Assembly: GCA_029239975.1 (NCBI GenBank)
Contig: JARBTX010000046.1
Location: 1 to 32,339, forward strand
From: Anaerocolumna sp.
Lineage (GTDB): Bacteria > Bacillota > Clostridia > Lachnospirales > Lachnospiraceae
DNA length: 32,339 nucleotides
Direction of reading: 5' to 3'
Shown here: one piece after another, positions 17,194 to 26,538 of the stretch
Layout: every line of letters starts with the position of its first letter
How positions within the stretch are numbered: the first letter of the stretch is position 1
Translations under genes and position numbers: made by a program
The notes under the pieces: generated by a model
The model's input: only the letters and a program-made list of their open reading frames with translations
Told to the model about the DNA's origin: nothing
Database searches by the model: none

Positions 17194-17841
17194 ATGGCAT
17201 CAAGAATAATACATTTAGCAATTACGAAAATAATCTTACAAAACATTATGTTTCAAGATGCAAATAAAATGTATTTGGGCACTATTTTACCCGACGCATA
17301 TAACATCAATGGACCTTCGACAGATATTAGTCATTTTAAAGAAAATGTATGCGATGGAACGAAAAAAACATATAATCTAACTAAATTTCGAACAATGTTC
17401 ATGGACAAGATTCGTACAAATGATTTGTATTTAGGCTATTATTTACACTTAATTCAAGATATCGTTTACAGAAGATTTGTTTACAATGACCATAATTGGA
17501 ACCCAACAATTCCAGGTAATGTTCAGAAATTACATAATGATTATCGATTAATTAATACATATGTAATTGATAAATATAATTTACTAAATAATATTGACAT
17601 ATCAGATACCTTTCAGGATGAAGAGATAAATAAAATTTATCCATTTGACCTGAAACAATTGTTGAATGGTTTAGAAAATGATTTTATTCCTTATAAAGAG
17701 GGAGAGATATTCTTCTTTACAGATAAGATGGCAGATGAATATATAGAAAAGGCAGTTGAACTATGTTTAGATGAAATTAATGCATTAGGAAATAAAACAT
17801 CCTTATTTGATGAAATGCAATATGCGTGGAGAAAATTATAG
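17194..17841 (+). CDS. Zinc-dependent phospholipase C-like protein (copy 2)
   Basis: A 215-residue protein starting after GGGGAGG. MASRIIHLAITKIILQ, then LGTILPDAYNI, DISHFKE and LGYYLHLIQDIVYRRF follow the same N-terminal His, P-D, SHF and H-x3-D pattern as the protein at 12895. The two share architecture but little sequence, so they are separate members of one superfamily and not a recent duplication. No signal peptide. Function unknown. Confidence 0.65.
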   Translation: MASRIIHLAITKIILQNIMFQDANKMYLGTILPDAYNINGPSTDISHFKENVCDGTKKTYNLTKFRTMFMDKIRTNDLYLGYYLHLIQDIVYRRFVYNDHNWNPTIPGNVQKLHNDYRLINTYVIDKYNLLNNIDISDTFQDEEINKIYPFDLKQLLNGLENDFIPYKEGEIFFFTDKMADEYIEKAVELCLDEINALGNKTSLFDEMQYAWRKL

Positions 17842-17878
17842 ACTCTTTAAATAATAAAAAAATAAGGAGTATTAGATT

Positions 17879-18236
17879 ATGAAACTTGTAATGCAGCCGC
17901 CTTTAAACCTGTGGACAAGCATGTATTGCTATGATAACAGGCAAAGATATTCAAGAAGTAATTAAAGATATGAAAACGAATGGATCAACAAACATAGGGC
18001 AATTAATAGCGGTGCTTGACTTATATGGAATAAAACATGCCGAGAAAAACGTACGTATATCTAAGAAAAATCCAGTTCAATCAGACTTTTCTATATTAAC
18101 TTTACATATGAATGCTGGATATACACATTGGGTTTTATACTATTATGGTAAATATTATGACCCAGAGTTTGGATTATTAGATAATTGTCATCCCGAAGGA
18201 AGAATCACTTCGTTTTTTACTATCTATGAAGGATAA
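17879..18236 (+). pseudogene. Papain-like / C39-type cysteine peptidase, frameshifted near the start
   Basis: The gene starts at ATG 17879 (AAGGAG 10 bp upstream) as MKLVMQPPL and then needs a one-base shift near 17903-17906 to continue TCGQACIAMITGKDIQEVIK. CGQAC is the active-site Cys block, AGYTHWVLYYYG gives the catalytic His, and KYYDPEFG the Asp. After the shift the frame is open to 18236. Without it, only a 101-residue piece from ATG 17931 could be made, which lacks the catalytic Cys. The intact product would be about 118 residues, the size of small C39-like peptidases. Confidence 0.75.
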
Positions 18237-18322
18237 ATAACTGTAATATAAGCAAAAAGAATTAGTATAAGGAGATTCCATGGCTAAGGATTAGTAAATC
18301 TGAAGGTTTAGGAGCTAGTAAA

Positions 18323-18781
18323 ATGATTAAAAGTACAAAAACTACTATGGAAATATTACAAAATATTTTATCACATGATACGCATAAAGTTTGGGAAGCG
18401 AGTTGTAATATAATATCCTTAGGACAAGATAACGAAAGAATGAAAGAATTCATTCCGTATCTAGAAGATATTAGAACAAATACCAGAGGGCTAAATATGG
18501 GTGGCCTTATTGTACCAAACCAAAGGTTTATTGATAAAGCAATTGAGATCATAGAGTTTTATAAGAAAGACACAGGATGCTCATGTTGTTTGCTTGGAGA
18601 AGATTCTAATCCAAGTCATGAAGAGAAAAATGGAAATATGATTATTCAAGATATTATACATATAGAAAATAGTAATTACATCGATTACTACATTGTGAAT
18701 TGCATGAAATGTAATAAAAAATATAAGGTGTTTGAACGAGAATATCATTATTTATGGTGGGAATGGATTCCTATTAATTGA
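18323..18781 (+). CDS. Hypothetical cytoplasmic protein with Cys pairs
   Basis: A 152-residue protein with AGGAG before the ATG. The first 80 residues are helical (MEILQNILSHDTHKVWEASC, HEAT-like in feel). The middle holds DTGCSCCLLGEDSNP and the end has IVNCMKCNKKYKVFEREYHY before LWWEWIP, so two C-x(1-2)-C pairs could bind zinc. No family recognised; immunity-protein-like proteins can look this way. Confidence 0.5.
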   Translation: MIKSTKTTMEILQNILSHDTHKVWEASCNIISLGQDNERMKEFIPYLEDIRTNTRGLNMGGLIVPNQRFIDKAIEIIEFYKKDTGCSCCLLGEDSNPSHEEKNGNMIIQDIIHIENSNYIDYYIVNCMKCNKKYKVFEREYHYLWWEWIPIN

Positions 18782-18872
18782 ATAATGAGCAAGTTTGCAT
18801 TGTTATTAAATTCACTATTATTATATGTTCTCAAGTAAAGATAATTTATAAACTGGGAAATGAGGGTAAGTT

Positions 18873-19439
18873 ATGGTAATAAAAGATTATTTAATAGATA
18901 AACCAATTTTGAACACGGATAACTTAATTTTACGGCCTATTACTGTTAATGACATTTCGGACTTAGAAGAGTGGTTACCTGATTCTGAACTATATACATA
19001 CTGGGGTAGATCTGCTAATAAGAATGAACTAGAGCCAAAATTAAGGTTTGATGACCCACGTCCGAATATAAAAAGAAAACCTAACCCAGATTTCGTTTGG
19101 GGTATTGTCTTAAAATCAAATATGAAAGTAATAGGTGAAATCTATGTTATCAATATAGAAAATAACAGAATGGCTAAGGTTGCATATAGAGTTTCAAAAC
19201 AATATTGGGGAAAAGGTTTTACAACGGAAGCTTTAAAATGTGTTGTTGAATTTAGTTTTGAAGAAACAGAATTACAAAAACTATGGACTGACGTGGATAC
19301 AAGAAATATCGCATCCTGTAGAGTCCTTGAAAAATGTGGTTTTATGAGAGAAGGAATGATAAGGCAAGGAAAAATGAATTTAACATTTTGTGATTACTAT
19401 TTGTATGGTTTGCTTAGAGATGATTACTATGGTAAATGA
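18873..19439 (+). CDS. GNAT acetyltransferase (RimJ/RimL type)
   Basis: A 188-residue protein beginning with the usual TDNLILRPITVNDISDLEEW strand-helix. It ends with the acetyl-CoA pyrophosphate loop (YRVSKQYWGKGFTTEALKCV) and the ASCRVLEKCGFMREGMIRQG motif, diagnostic of RimJ/RimL-like N-acetyltransferases. It transfers acetyl from acetyl-CoA to an amine of unknown identity. Own ribosome site; single unit. Confidence 0.92.
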   Translation: MVIKDYLIDKPILNTDNLILRPITVNDISDLEEWLPDSELYTYWGRSANKNELEPKLRFDDPRPNIKRKPNPDFVWGIVLKSNMKVIGEIYVINIENNRMAKVAYRVSKQYWGKGFTTEALKCVVEFSFEETELQKLWTDVDTRNIASCRVLEKCGFMREGMIRQGKMNLTFCDYYLYGLLRDDYYGK

Positions 19440-19574
19440 AAAACCTTGGTTTACAATCAATTTTAATTACGAACTAAATTTCACTTATGTTTATGTAGGT
19501 AATAGATAATGTAAAAGTAACAGACAAATTATTGTCAGTAGATTAGTTTATTTAATTTAGGAGGTATTAGTGTT

Positions 19575-20000
19575 ATGGATGATGAATTGAAAATCAAAAT
19601 GTACTCATTTACGGTGGATTGCAAAAACCCGCATGAATTAGCAAAATTTTATGCAGCGTTGCTCAAGTGGGAAATACTGTTTATCGATGATGACTGGGCA
19701 TGTGTTTACGCTCCAGGAACCAATCAGGGAACATATCCTAGTATATTGTTTCAACGGAATCCTGAGTACATACCGCCTGTGTGGCCGCAAGAGTCTGAAG
19801 CTCAACAGCAGATGGCACATATGGATTTCGCCGTTAATGATTTAGAAAAGGCAGTTCAATATGCAATCCATTGTGGAGCAAAAATTGCAGATGAGCAGTT
19901 TTCTAATGATTGGAGAGTTATGATTGATCCTGCTGGACACCCATTTTGCTTATGCCAAATGAAATCAATTATCGAGAGTGCCCATTTTTCATTGTTATAG
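19575..20000 (+). CDS. VOC-family (glyoxalase-like) protein
   Basis: A 141-residue protein with the two-module VOC pattern: SFTVDCKNPHELAKFYAALL at the start and AHMDFAVNDLEKAVQYAIHC for the second half, ending VMIDPAGHPFCLCQ, where the conserved DPxGHPFCL motif closes the fold. These proteins bind a metal or small molecule and include antibiotic-binding and dioxygenase forms; the ligand is unknown. AGGAGG upstream. Confidence 0.9.
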   Translation: MDDELKIKMYSFTVDCKNPHELAKFYAALLKWEILFIDDDWACVYAPGTNQGTYPSILFQRNPEYIPPVWPQESEAQQQMAHMDFAVNDLEKAVQYAIHCGAKIADEQFSNDWRVMIDPAGHPFCLCQMKSIIESAHFSLL

Positions 20001-20060
20001 AAAAACAGAAATAAATTTGAATTTATTGTCTTTACTATTGATTATTTATAGGGGGTAAAC

Positions 20061-20651
20061 ATGAATATAACTATTAAACCACTAACACCGGGGCTTTCTG
20101 TCGATTACTTTGACTTCTTCGATAATCGAGCATTCACAGATAATTCCCCGTATCGATGTTATTGTCAGGTCTATCAAATGTCCAAGGAGCAGGAAAAAGC
20201 TGAGTTCGGCATAGGTGACGAGATTGACATAGGCCTTGTATCTCGTAAGGTCGCCCAACAACAGATTGATTCGGGCGTGCTAAAGGGATACCTGGCTTTT
20301 GATGACGGTGTTGCTATAGGCTGGTGCAATGCAAACGATAAAGCGAACTTCCCCACCGAGTCGTGTAGCGGCGAGCGTTTTTACGCACCGGCTGATAAAC
20401 TAGAAAAGGCCGTGGTGTGTTTTGAGATTGCTCCTGAATATCGCGGGAAAGGAATTGCCACTGCACTTTTGCAGCGCGTGATTGACGATGCGAGAGCCGA
20501 AGGCTATATCGCTGTCGAGGGGTTTCCCGTTATACGCGACGAGCGATTTGAATGGGATTGTACAGGTCCTCTCCGGCTGTATGAGAAGGCTGGATTTGTC
20601 AAAGTTGCTGATCAAGAGAATAGAGTTGTTATGAGAAAAGAGTTAAAATAA
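20061..20651 (+). CDS. GNAT acetyltransferase with foreign base composition
   Basis: A 196-residue N-acetyltransferase. VCFEIAPEYRGKGIATALLQ is the acetyl-CoA loop (R-G-K-G-I-A), and GPLRLYEKAGFVKVADQ the C-terminal motif. The N-terminal region CYCQVYQMSKEQ fits the subgroup with a YCxC-type strand. GC content is around half, clearly above neighbouring genes, and codons such as CGC, GCG and CTG are frequent, so the gene probably came recently from a higher-GC host. GGGGG upstream. Confidence 0.9.
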   Translation: MNITIKPLTPGLSVDYFDFFDNRAFTDNSPYRCYCQVYQMSKEQEKAEFGIGDEIDIGLVSRKVAQQQIDSGVLKGYLAFDDGVAIGWCNANDKANFPTESCSGERFYAPADKLEKAVVCFEIAPEYRGKGIATALLQRVIDDARAEGYIAVEGFPVIRDERFEWDCTGPLRLYEKAGFVKVADQENRVVMRKELK

Positions 20652-20702
20652 CAACGAATCGTATTTTCATAACATGAAGATGACAATTTCCAATGTTCAG
20701 GG

Positions 20703-21092
20703 GTAATTCGTATTTTTAATGGGATTGACAGTGATACTTTATGGCATAAGGCAGTAGAAGCAATGTATCATACAATAAAAACGTATACTGACATGGGATT
20801 AAATGTTATTGTTGACCATGTTGTTCTAAATCAAGATGATGGAAAAGAGCAAATTCTATTTGATTCTTGTATAAATGAATTAAAGAATTATCCAATTACA
20901 CTTGTAAAAGTGGTGTGTTCCTTGGAAGAATTAAAGAGACGTGAAGAAGGCCGCGGGGACAGGGAAATTGGAAATGCTGAATGGCAAGTCTAACAAGGAC
21001 TTTATCCACTTGATGGTTATGACATTGTAGTTGATACCAATGAAATGACATTACATGAATGTGCACAGAGAATAAAAAGAGGTTTTAAGTAA
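20703..21092 (+). pseudogene. Chloramphenicol-phosphotransferase-like protein, decayed
   Basis: A frame of 130 codons without a start, interrupted by TAA at 20991-20993. SDTLWHKAVEAMYHTI, GLNVIVDHVVLNQDDG and LVKVVCSLEELKRREEGRGD match the middle of CPT-type kinases (helix, V-I-V-D-x-V strand, C-x-L-x-x-L-x-x-R-E-x-x-R-G-D). After the stop YDIVVDTNEMTLHECAQRI completes the C-terminus. The N-terminal P-loop is missing, so the product cannot be an active kinase. Confidence 0.75.
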
Positions 21093-21291
21093 AACTAGTG
21101 TATTTAGATTCACAACGAGACAAGCTTATGTACATAGAAGACTGACATTCCTTGCTGTCTGTTAAGCAACAACGAAATTACACCATTTATCTGTTGGATA
21201 ACGAAGTAGTTTAAAATGTTATGGAGTTTTGTTTAGGGTAGGAAGTATAAGCGTTTACAAGAAATTAAATATATTTATAAGGAGAACTAAA

Positions 21292-21969
21292 ATGAGCATA
21301 GATAATTTTACCGGCAAGGCGGAAGCTTATGCCATCGGACGCCCTGGTTATCCCAAGGAGGCCATTGAAGCAATTTTAGGGCTTGCACCACCAGGTGCAG
21401 TATTCGCGGATATTGGTGCAGGGACGGGAAAGTTTACGGTGAAACTGGCAGAGAGTTGCTATTCTATATTTGCCGTTGAACCAAATGCAGATATGCGTGG
21501 ACAACTTGCCATTACACTAGCTCCTTTTTCAAATGTAAAGATTATAGATGGTACCGCAGAAACCACAACACTCCCTAATCACAGTGTTGACATTCTCACC
21601 GTCGCTCATGCATTGCATTGGTTCAATTTAGATGCATTCCGCGCAGAATGCCAACGTATCGTCAGGCCCGGTGGATTGGTTTTAGCCATTTATAACCTTA
21701 CGCCTGGCGGAGAGATGATTCACATTAGCCAAAAGACTGTTGATGCATTTTTCTCAAAGCCATCGACTTGGGAATTCCCTAATCCAATGGATTATACAAG
21801 AGATAGCTGGATTGCTTACATCGCATCCCAGGATGACGTTCCACTGCCTACTGACCCAGGATATGAAGAACATATTGCTGCAATAAATGCAGCGTTTGAT
21901 CGTAATAGTGTGAACGGTCTGTTACACTGCGAAAGAGTGACGAAAGTATATTGTGAAAAGATAGAATAA
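21292..21969 (+). CDS. SAM-dependent methyltransferase
   Basis: A 225-residue class I methyltransferase starting at ATG 21292 (AAGGAG upstream; a longer reading back to 21229 has no site). FTGKAEAYAIGRPGYPKEAI is a typical UbiE-like start. FADIGAGTGKFTVKLAE is motif I, FAVEPNADM motif II, and VDILTVAHALHWFNLDAFRA followed by IVRPGGLVLAIYN motifs III-IV. Substrate unknown. GC content is raised compared with the array average, like the GNAT gene two units upstream. Confidence 0.9.
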   Translation: MSIDNFTGKAEAYAIGRPGYPKEAIEAILGLAPPGAVFADIGAGTGKFTVKLAESCYSIFAVEPNADMRGQLAITLAPFSNVKIIDGTAETTTLPNHSVDILTVAHALHWFNLDAFRAECQRIVRPGGLVLAIYNLTPGGEMIHISQKTVDAFFSKPSTWEFPNPMDYTRDSWIAYIASQDDVPLPTDPGYEEHIAAINAAFDRNSVNGLLHCERVTKVYCEKIE

Positions 21970-22047
21970 AAATTTTGTATCCTAACTATCAATCTAATAA
22001 GAATAAACTACGATTGGTTTATTCCATATCGTAAGAGGTGTTTGTCT

Positions 22048-22436
22048 GTGAATGAATTACGTGAACATATTAAAAAACATAAAACGATAACTTGGATAGT
22101 AGTGATAAGTTATATTATTTTTAATGGGTGTTTTGCATTTCCATTTTCAAATGAGTTATTTCCATTTGATTACTCAAAAGGATTAATGATTATAACTTGC
22201 TATGGTATCATAGGGCTATGTTTTACAGGATTATTAGTTAGTAGAAAAGAAATTGTAGTACGGCAGTGACATTATTCTTCACAATTATTGGCTTAATATG
22301 TCGCTATTTTTTAGAGTTTGGTGAAGTATCAAACACAATGAATTTTATCCCTATAAATATCATCTTGTATCTTGCAATAGTTCCTATATATTGTACACTA
22401 GTTTACAGTCTAATATGGAAACTTAGTACTAAATGA
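22048..22436 (+). pseudogene. Small multi-span membrane protein, frameshifted
   Basis: The gene starts at GTG 22048 (AAGAGGTG 7 bp upstream) and reads MNELREHIKKHKTITWIVVI with two membrane spans up to a TGA at 22267. Shifting back one base at about 22265 opens VTLFFTIIGLICRYFLEFGE with two more spans, ending in LVYSLIWKLSTK. One base is missing near 22263-22266. The restored protein is about 129 residues with four spans; no family recognised. Confidence 0.6.
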
Positions 22437-22537
22437 AATGTATAACGCAAACTGAGTTTAATTCGGTGGCGTTTACTATTGTGAATTACAGATATTTATT
22501 TTAATGGAGTGTTTATTAGTTAAAGGGGAGGGTGTAT

Positions 22538-23215
22538 TTGGGAATAAGGACTGATGAAGAATTAGTTGATTTTAGGGAGAGATTTAATGAAGCAAGTATA
22601 CATATGATAATTCATATTGTCATATGGGCAATTGTTAATTACACAATTTCGACATTTTTACATAAAGATATTGGGTACGTCTTGGGTTTGCTGTCTATCA
22701 TTGTTTTTGTCTTAATGATAACAAGAAAAGATGCTAATCAACATATGATTGTATATAGTTGGATTTGCCTTATTTGCGTTATGGCATGTGGTGTTGTGAT
22801 TGGTAGATTTATCTACATAGAAATATTATTACCTATGATGATATATGTTTGTACTATTGATGTTTTTAGCTTTTCACGTATAGGAAAAAAGACTGCAAAT
22901 GCAAAATTGATAAATAGCAATAAGTGGTTGCCACGACTGCTTGTTTATGGTCGTTCATTTAAGACAGGAAAGCCTGTGGCTACAAAAGGCTTCGGGGATT
23001 ATTTGAATTATTCGATTGCTTTTGCCTCAATACATACAACATACGGTAAATCCATTGGATTATGTGCTATCATAGCTATCATAATTGGAGTGATAATAAA
23101 CTTGCTTATTATTAGTAGAATCTATAAATATAAATGGTATAAAGGTTTCCCTGCAACCATTGGCCCCTTGGGGTTATGTGTAATTCTTGTAGTTACAATT
23201 TATATAATAAACTAA
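22538..23215 (+). CDS. Presenilin-like (GxGD) membrane aspartyl protease candidate
   Basis: A 225-residue protein with about seven membrane spans. TTG 22538 is chosen because a GTG at 22532 overlaps the GGGGAGGG site. Numbered from this start, Asp108 lies in span 4 (YVCTIDVFSFS). A basic loop leads to KGFGDYLNY with Asp154 at the head of span 5, and span 7 begins GFPATIGPLG (Pro205-Ala206). Asp, then GxGD, then a PA motif two spans later is the catalytic layout of presenilin/signal-peptide-peptidase proteases, which cut substrates inside the membrane. Length and span order match the C-terminal seven spans of those enzymes. No paired substrate is evident; a chance resemblance remains possible. 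Confidence 0.6.
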   Translation: MGIRTDEELVDFRERFNEASIHMIIHIVIWAIVNYTISTFLHKDIGYVLGLLSIIVFVLMITRKDANQHMIVYSWICLICVMACGVVIGRFIYIEILLPMMIYVCTIDVFSFSRIGKKTANAKLINSNKWLPRLLVYGRSFKTGKPVATKGFGDYLNYSIAFASIHTTYGKSIGLCAIIAIIIGVIINLLIISRIYKYKWYKGFPATIGPLGLCVILVVTIYIIN

Positions 23216-23250
23216 TAAATACTTATGATCAATATGAGAACAAAATTAGT

Positions 23251-23333
23251 AAATTCCTTTATAGCATTAAGCGAGCAGGAATGAACTAGTAGTCGACAAT
23301 TAACAATTTGTATTATTAGTTTAGTTTACAATC
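23251..23333 (+). pseudogene. 3' stub of the toroid-protein gene plus its downstream flank
   Basis: KFLYSIKRAGMN and a stop (23251-23289) copy the end of the protein at 26539. Twenty-seven bases are identical (23263-23289 and 27559-27585), and the similarity runs on for about 40 bp past the stop codon, up to ACAATCG. The rest of that gene is gone here. The 160 bp that follow hold no other gene. Confidence 0.75.
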
Positions 23334-23491
23334 GTGTGTTTGATATATATAAAAGTATACCTGTAAAAGTAATCGAGCTTATGGATATTCTTGTAAGTGG
23401 AAAATAGGAAAACAGAAATTAGTGGGTTGATCAAGGAGCAATTAAATCTAGAGCCAGTTTACAAAATTTTTATTTATAGGTGGAAAATCAT

Positions 23492-23872
23492 ATGAAAAAA
23501 ATAATTAAAATTATACCGATTTTTGTAGTAACATTTTTTATTATATTAGTTATCTTTGCTTATTGTAATATTTTTAAAACGAAAATTGAAGTTACTAATG
23601 TTTCGGAATACACGAACCCAGCTAATAATTATACCGTTTTGTTGCAAGCTATTGGAGATCCAGAATGGCCTTTTGGAAAAACTAAAGTAAAAATAACACT
23701 GCTTGATGGTAATAAAAAGGAATTAGAATCAGTTATATATTTTATTAGTGATGATGGAGCTCGTGCATCCGAAAAAAATGTAAATGTTAAGTGGTTTGAT
23801 AACTATGCAGAGATTACAATATCTGGCAGTGAACAGGATGACGACGTTTATAAAATGTATTATAAAAAATAA
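23492..23872 (+). CDS. Small secreted or anchored protein, DUF5412-like
   Basis: A 126-residue protein starting at ATG 23492 (AGGTGG 8 bp upstream). MKKIIKIIP begins a hydrophobic anchor (IFVVTFFIILVIFAYCNIF), followed by an extracytoplasmic beta-rich domain: NNYTVLLQAIGDPEWPFGKT, KVKITLLDGNKKEL, VNVKWFDNYAEITISG. The N-Y-T-V-x-L-Q, F-G-x-T-x-x-K and W-x-D-x-x-x-x-I spacing is seen in DUF5412-type proteins. Function unknown. It is a single unit. Confidence 0.55.
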   Translation: MKKIIKIIPIFVVTFFIILVIFAYCNIFKTKIEVTNVSEYTNPANNYTVLLQAIGDPEWPFGKTKVKITLLDGNKKELESVIYFISDDGARASEKNVNVKWFDNYAEITISGSEQDDDVYKMYYKK

Positions 23873-23962
23873 CCTTGCTTCCAAATTATCGAGGGGATTA
23901 CTTCGCAATCGTTTAAAAAGGCAAACTACAAATTATTTTATATAAACGGAGGTTGATATATT

Positions 23963-24523
23963 ATGCAGAAAATTGTCTTCATGCGACACAGTGAACCGGA
24001 TTACTCATTTGTTGAAGAAAGAAAATTTATAGGACATGGAATAGATTTAGCTCAGCTGACTGAAAATGGTGTCCAGATTGCTGAAAATGCTTCATTGGAC
24101 AGCAGATTGAACGATGCCGAAATAATTGTTTCTTCTCCATATACACGTGCGTTGCAGACAGCAGCAATTATATCTAAAAATAGGAATTTGAACATAAAAA
24201 TCGAACTGGATCTACACGAATGGATGCCAGATTTGTCTTTTCAATATTCATCGAAAGAACAAGCTTCAAAAGCAAATAGATTCTGCATAGAACATAAGGG
24301 AGTTTGCCCAGACAATAGTGAAATAAAGTTTGAAAACCTTGAAGATGTATTTAACCGTGCTAAAAAGGCTCTTTTACGATATAGCGATTACAAAAAAATA
24401 ATTGTTGTAACACATGGTATTGTGATACGACGGTTTGCTTTTGAACCTAATATACCTTTTTGCGGAATAAAAGAGATTGATTTTGACGAATCATTTTCGT
24501 GTACCGAATTTAAAGTTTATTAA
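23963..24523 (+). CDS. Histidine phosphatase superfamily protein
   Basis: A 186-residue phosphatase of the phosphoglycerate-mutase-like fold. The phosphorylated His is in FMRHSEPDYSF (RHS replacing the common RHG), and VVSSPYTRALQTAAIIS-type residues (SPYTRALQTA) form the pocket. A catalytic Glu is likely in LDLHEWMPD, and the second His is in VVTHGIVIRRF. All catalytic positions are present. GGAGG before the ATG. Substrate unknown. Confidence 0.9.
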   Translation: MQKIVFMRHSEPDYSFVEERKFIGHGIDLAQLTENGVQIAENASLDSRLNDAEIIVSSPYTRALQTAAIISKNRNLNIKIELDLHEWMPDLSFQYSSKEQASKANRFCIEHKGVCPDNSEIKFENLEDVFNRAKKALLRYSDYKKIIVVTHGIVIRRFAFEPNIPFCGIKEIDFDESFSCTEFKVY

Positions 24524-24622
24524 CTAAATCTTCAGTAAACATCTTACACAATATTTTACAATGTCAAACAAAACTATTACAATTAGATAGAATTTATTTT
24601 TCATAAAAATGAAAGGAAAAGC

Positions 24623-25306
24623 ATGGAACAATCTAAAAAGTATTATGAAGCATATGATGATAGATACAAACAAGTACATAAAGAATCACTTACATGGTTT
24701 TCTGATAACAATTCTAAAATTGTAATTGATACTATTAACCATTACTTCGACAATCATAATATCAATATACTTGAAATTGGATGTGGGGAAGGTCGAGATG
24801 CTAAATATTTGCTTAATAAAGGATTTAATGTATTAGCTACTGATATTTCACCTGCTGCGATAGATTTTTGCAAGAAAAATCATCCAGAACAGGAAGACTG
24901 TTATCAAGTGTTAAATTGTTTGACTGATAGACTTCAAGATAAATTTGATTTTATTTATGCTATTTCTGTTATACATATGTTAGTTCAAGATGAAGATAGA
25001 CAATCCTTTTATAAGTTTATATATGATCAATTAAATGAATCAGGAATTGCTTTAATATGCTCCATTGGAGATGGAATGGAAGAAAGAAAAACTGATATAT
25101 CGCAGGCTTTCAATTTACAAAAACGGATACACGAAGCTACAAGAAAAGAATTATTAATTGCGAGTACATCGTGCAGAATGGTCAGTTTTGAGACTTTATT
25201 TAAGGAGATTTCAGAAAATAATTTGACTATGCTAGACAGTGGCATTACTTCAATTCAACCGGACTTTCCAACTATAATGTATATCACAATTAAAAAGAAA
25301 AACTAA
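24623..25306 (+). CDS. SAM-dependent methyltransferase
   Basis: A 227-residue class I methyltransferase. [20 protein letters not shown] precedes motif [21 protein letters not shown], then [16 protein letters not shown] (motif II acidic residue) and [16 protein letters not shown] (motif IV), as in TehB/UbiE-like enzymes. Unrelated in detail to the methyltransferase at 21292. AAAGGAAAAG upstream. Confidence 0.88.
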   Translation: MEQSKKYYEAYDDRYKQVHKESLTWFSDNNSKIVIDTINHYFDNHNINILEIGCGEGRDAKYLLNKGFNVLATDISPAAIDFCKKNHPEQEDCYQVLNCLTDRLQDKFDFIYAISVIHMLVQDEDRQSFYKFIYDQLNESGIALICSIGDGMEERKTDISQAFNLQKRIHEATRKELLIASTSCRMVSFETLFKEISENNLTMLDSGITSIQPDFPTIMYITIKKKN

Positions 25307-25327
25307 TTATATTCATTTTTCGTATTT

Positions 25328-25447
25328 ATGGTTGCCTATATTGCTAGACTAAAAGCCGATAAATTTGATCATTTGGATAGTGATATGGCATATATTATGG
25401 GGTTAATGCAAGACATAGGAATAAGGGAAAGAGTGGGAATGAATTAA
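25328..25447 (+). pseudogene. Short gene-tail remnant
   Basis: An uninterrupted 39-codon frame reads MVAYIARLKADKFDHLDSDM and AYIMGLMQDIGIRERVGMN, with protein-like composition but no ribosome site. It looks like the C-terminus of a lost gene; the family is not recognised. Confidence 0.4.
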
Positions 25448-25504
25448 TTAATACAATGAGGCGTTATGGTTTTAGTCATATTTATGTGAAAGGACGTTTA
25501 TAAG

Positions 25505-26026
25505 ATGAAAACAAAAAAGCAAGAAGATTTAGTAAACGAGTTTCTATCAAGACTTAATGATGAAAGCAGACCTATATACCAAAATATCATCATGTATTTA
25601 TCAGAAATCGGATATTATCCATATAAACAAAGATCTTATATAGTTTTTAAACATGATTTACATAATAAACAGATGGCAAAAACGGGTATAAGGATTAACA
25701 AAGACAAATCTGCATTTTTTGCTTTGAGATTTTCAGCTTGTAATGGGTATTCAGATAGATTCGCCGATCTTGTTAAGGCGGCAGTTGCCGAAGAAAATTT
25801 TAATGAAGCAAAATGTATCTATAATAACTGTGATTTTTGTAAAGGTGTAGCCACTACACACGTTTATTCATATACATTTCAGAATGGTAAGAGTGAATCG
25901 CATTGTGGTGCTGTTGCACTTGAAATACCAAACGTTACGGCGGATGATATTGGGGAGATCAAAAAACTAATTAAAGAAGAACACGAGTATTTATTAAAAC
26001 ATGAAGCAGGTATGTCAGTAATATGA
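25505..26026 (+). CDS. Uncharacterised cytoplasmic protein (DUF1801-like in outline)
   Basis: A 173-residue protein with AAAGGA upstream. It starts with QEDLVNEFLSRLNDESRPIY, then RSYIVFKHDLHNKQMAKTGI and FFALRFSACNGYSDRF. A Cys cluster CIYNNCDFCKG is followed by HVYSYTFQNGKSESHCGAVA. The order helix, long strand pair, then Cys pair recalls DUF1801-type small proteins, but the Cys part differs and the assignment is weak. Confidence 0.5.
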   Translation: MKTKKQEDLVNEFLSRLNDESRPIYQNIIMYLSEIGYYPYKQRSYIVFKHDLHNKQMAKTGIRINKDKSAFFALRFSACNGYSDRFADLVKAAVAEENFNEAKCIYNNCDFCKGVATTHVYSYTFQNGKSESHCGAVALEIPNVTADDIGEIKKLIKEEHEYLLKHEAGMSVI

Positions 26027-26134
26027 TTTTGATATTACGTATTTATTAACAGTAGTGAACTAAAAGTATATTAAAATTACTGTGTAAGCAATGGATGAAT
26101 TTGGTACATAATGTGATAAACTTAGGAGGTTATT

Positions 26135-26521
26135 ATGATAAGATCAATGATGCAAGCATATGTTACAAGAAGCGATGAGGCGGTAGCTCTTTATTTAAAA
26201 GCTTTTGACGCTGTTCTCATTAGTAGTTATCCAAATGAAGATGGAACATTTTATCATTCAGAGCTAGATATTGAAGGGGAAATTTTAGCTGTAGCAGAAC
26301 GAAATTCGGATAATTCCACTCATGGTGAAGAAACGGTAACTGGAAATGTAATGCAGTTTTGTTTGCATTATGGAGAAGGGAACGAAGATAAGGTGCAAAA
26401 AGCTTATGACTTGTTAAAAAAGGATGCTAAAATTTTGATGCCACTTGCGCCTTGTGAATTCAGTCCATTAATGACTGATTTGATTGATAAATATGGTATT
26501 AGATGGTGCTTATTTGTTTAG
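26135..26521 (+). CDS. PhnB-like VOC-family protein
   Basis: A 128-residue protein starting after AGGAGG. The pattern SDEAVALYLKAFDAVLISSY, then FYHSELDIEGEILAVAE, then VMQFCLHYGEGNEDKVQKAY is the PhnB / 3-demethylubiquinone-type branch of the VOC fold, with the ligand-binding site between two beta-alpha-beta modules. It ends DKYGIRWCLFV, where the usual D-x-F-G-x-x-W motif appears as DKYGIRW. Function unknown. Confidence 0.82.
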   Translation: MIRSMMQAYVTRSDEAVALYLKAFDAVLISSYPNEDGTFYHSELDIEGEILAVAERNSDNSTHGEETVTGNVMQFCLHYGEGNEDKVQKAYDLLKKDAKILMPLAPCEFSPLMTDLIDKYGIRWCLFV

Positions 26522-26538
26522 TGTGACATGAGGTAGAT

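Noticed and set aside
18262..18322. Alternative start upstream of the 18323 gene (MAKD after AAGGAG)
   Set aside because: The frame stops after four codons; the ATG at 18323 has its own AGGAG site. It may be the trace of a lost start but cannot be supported.
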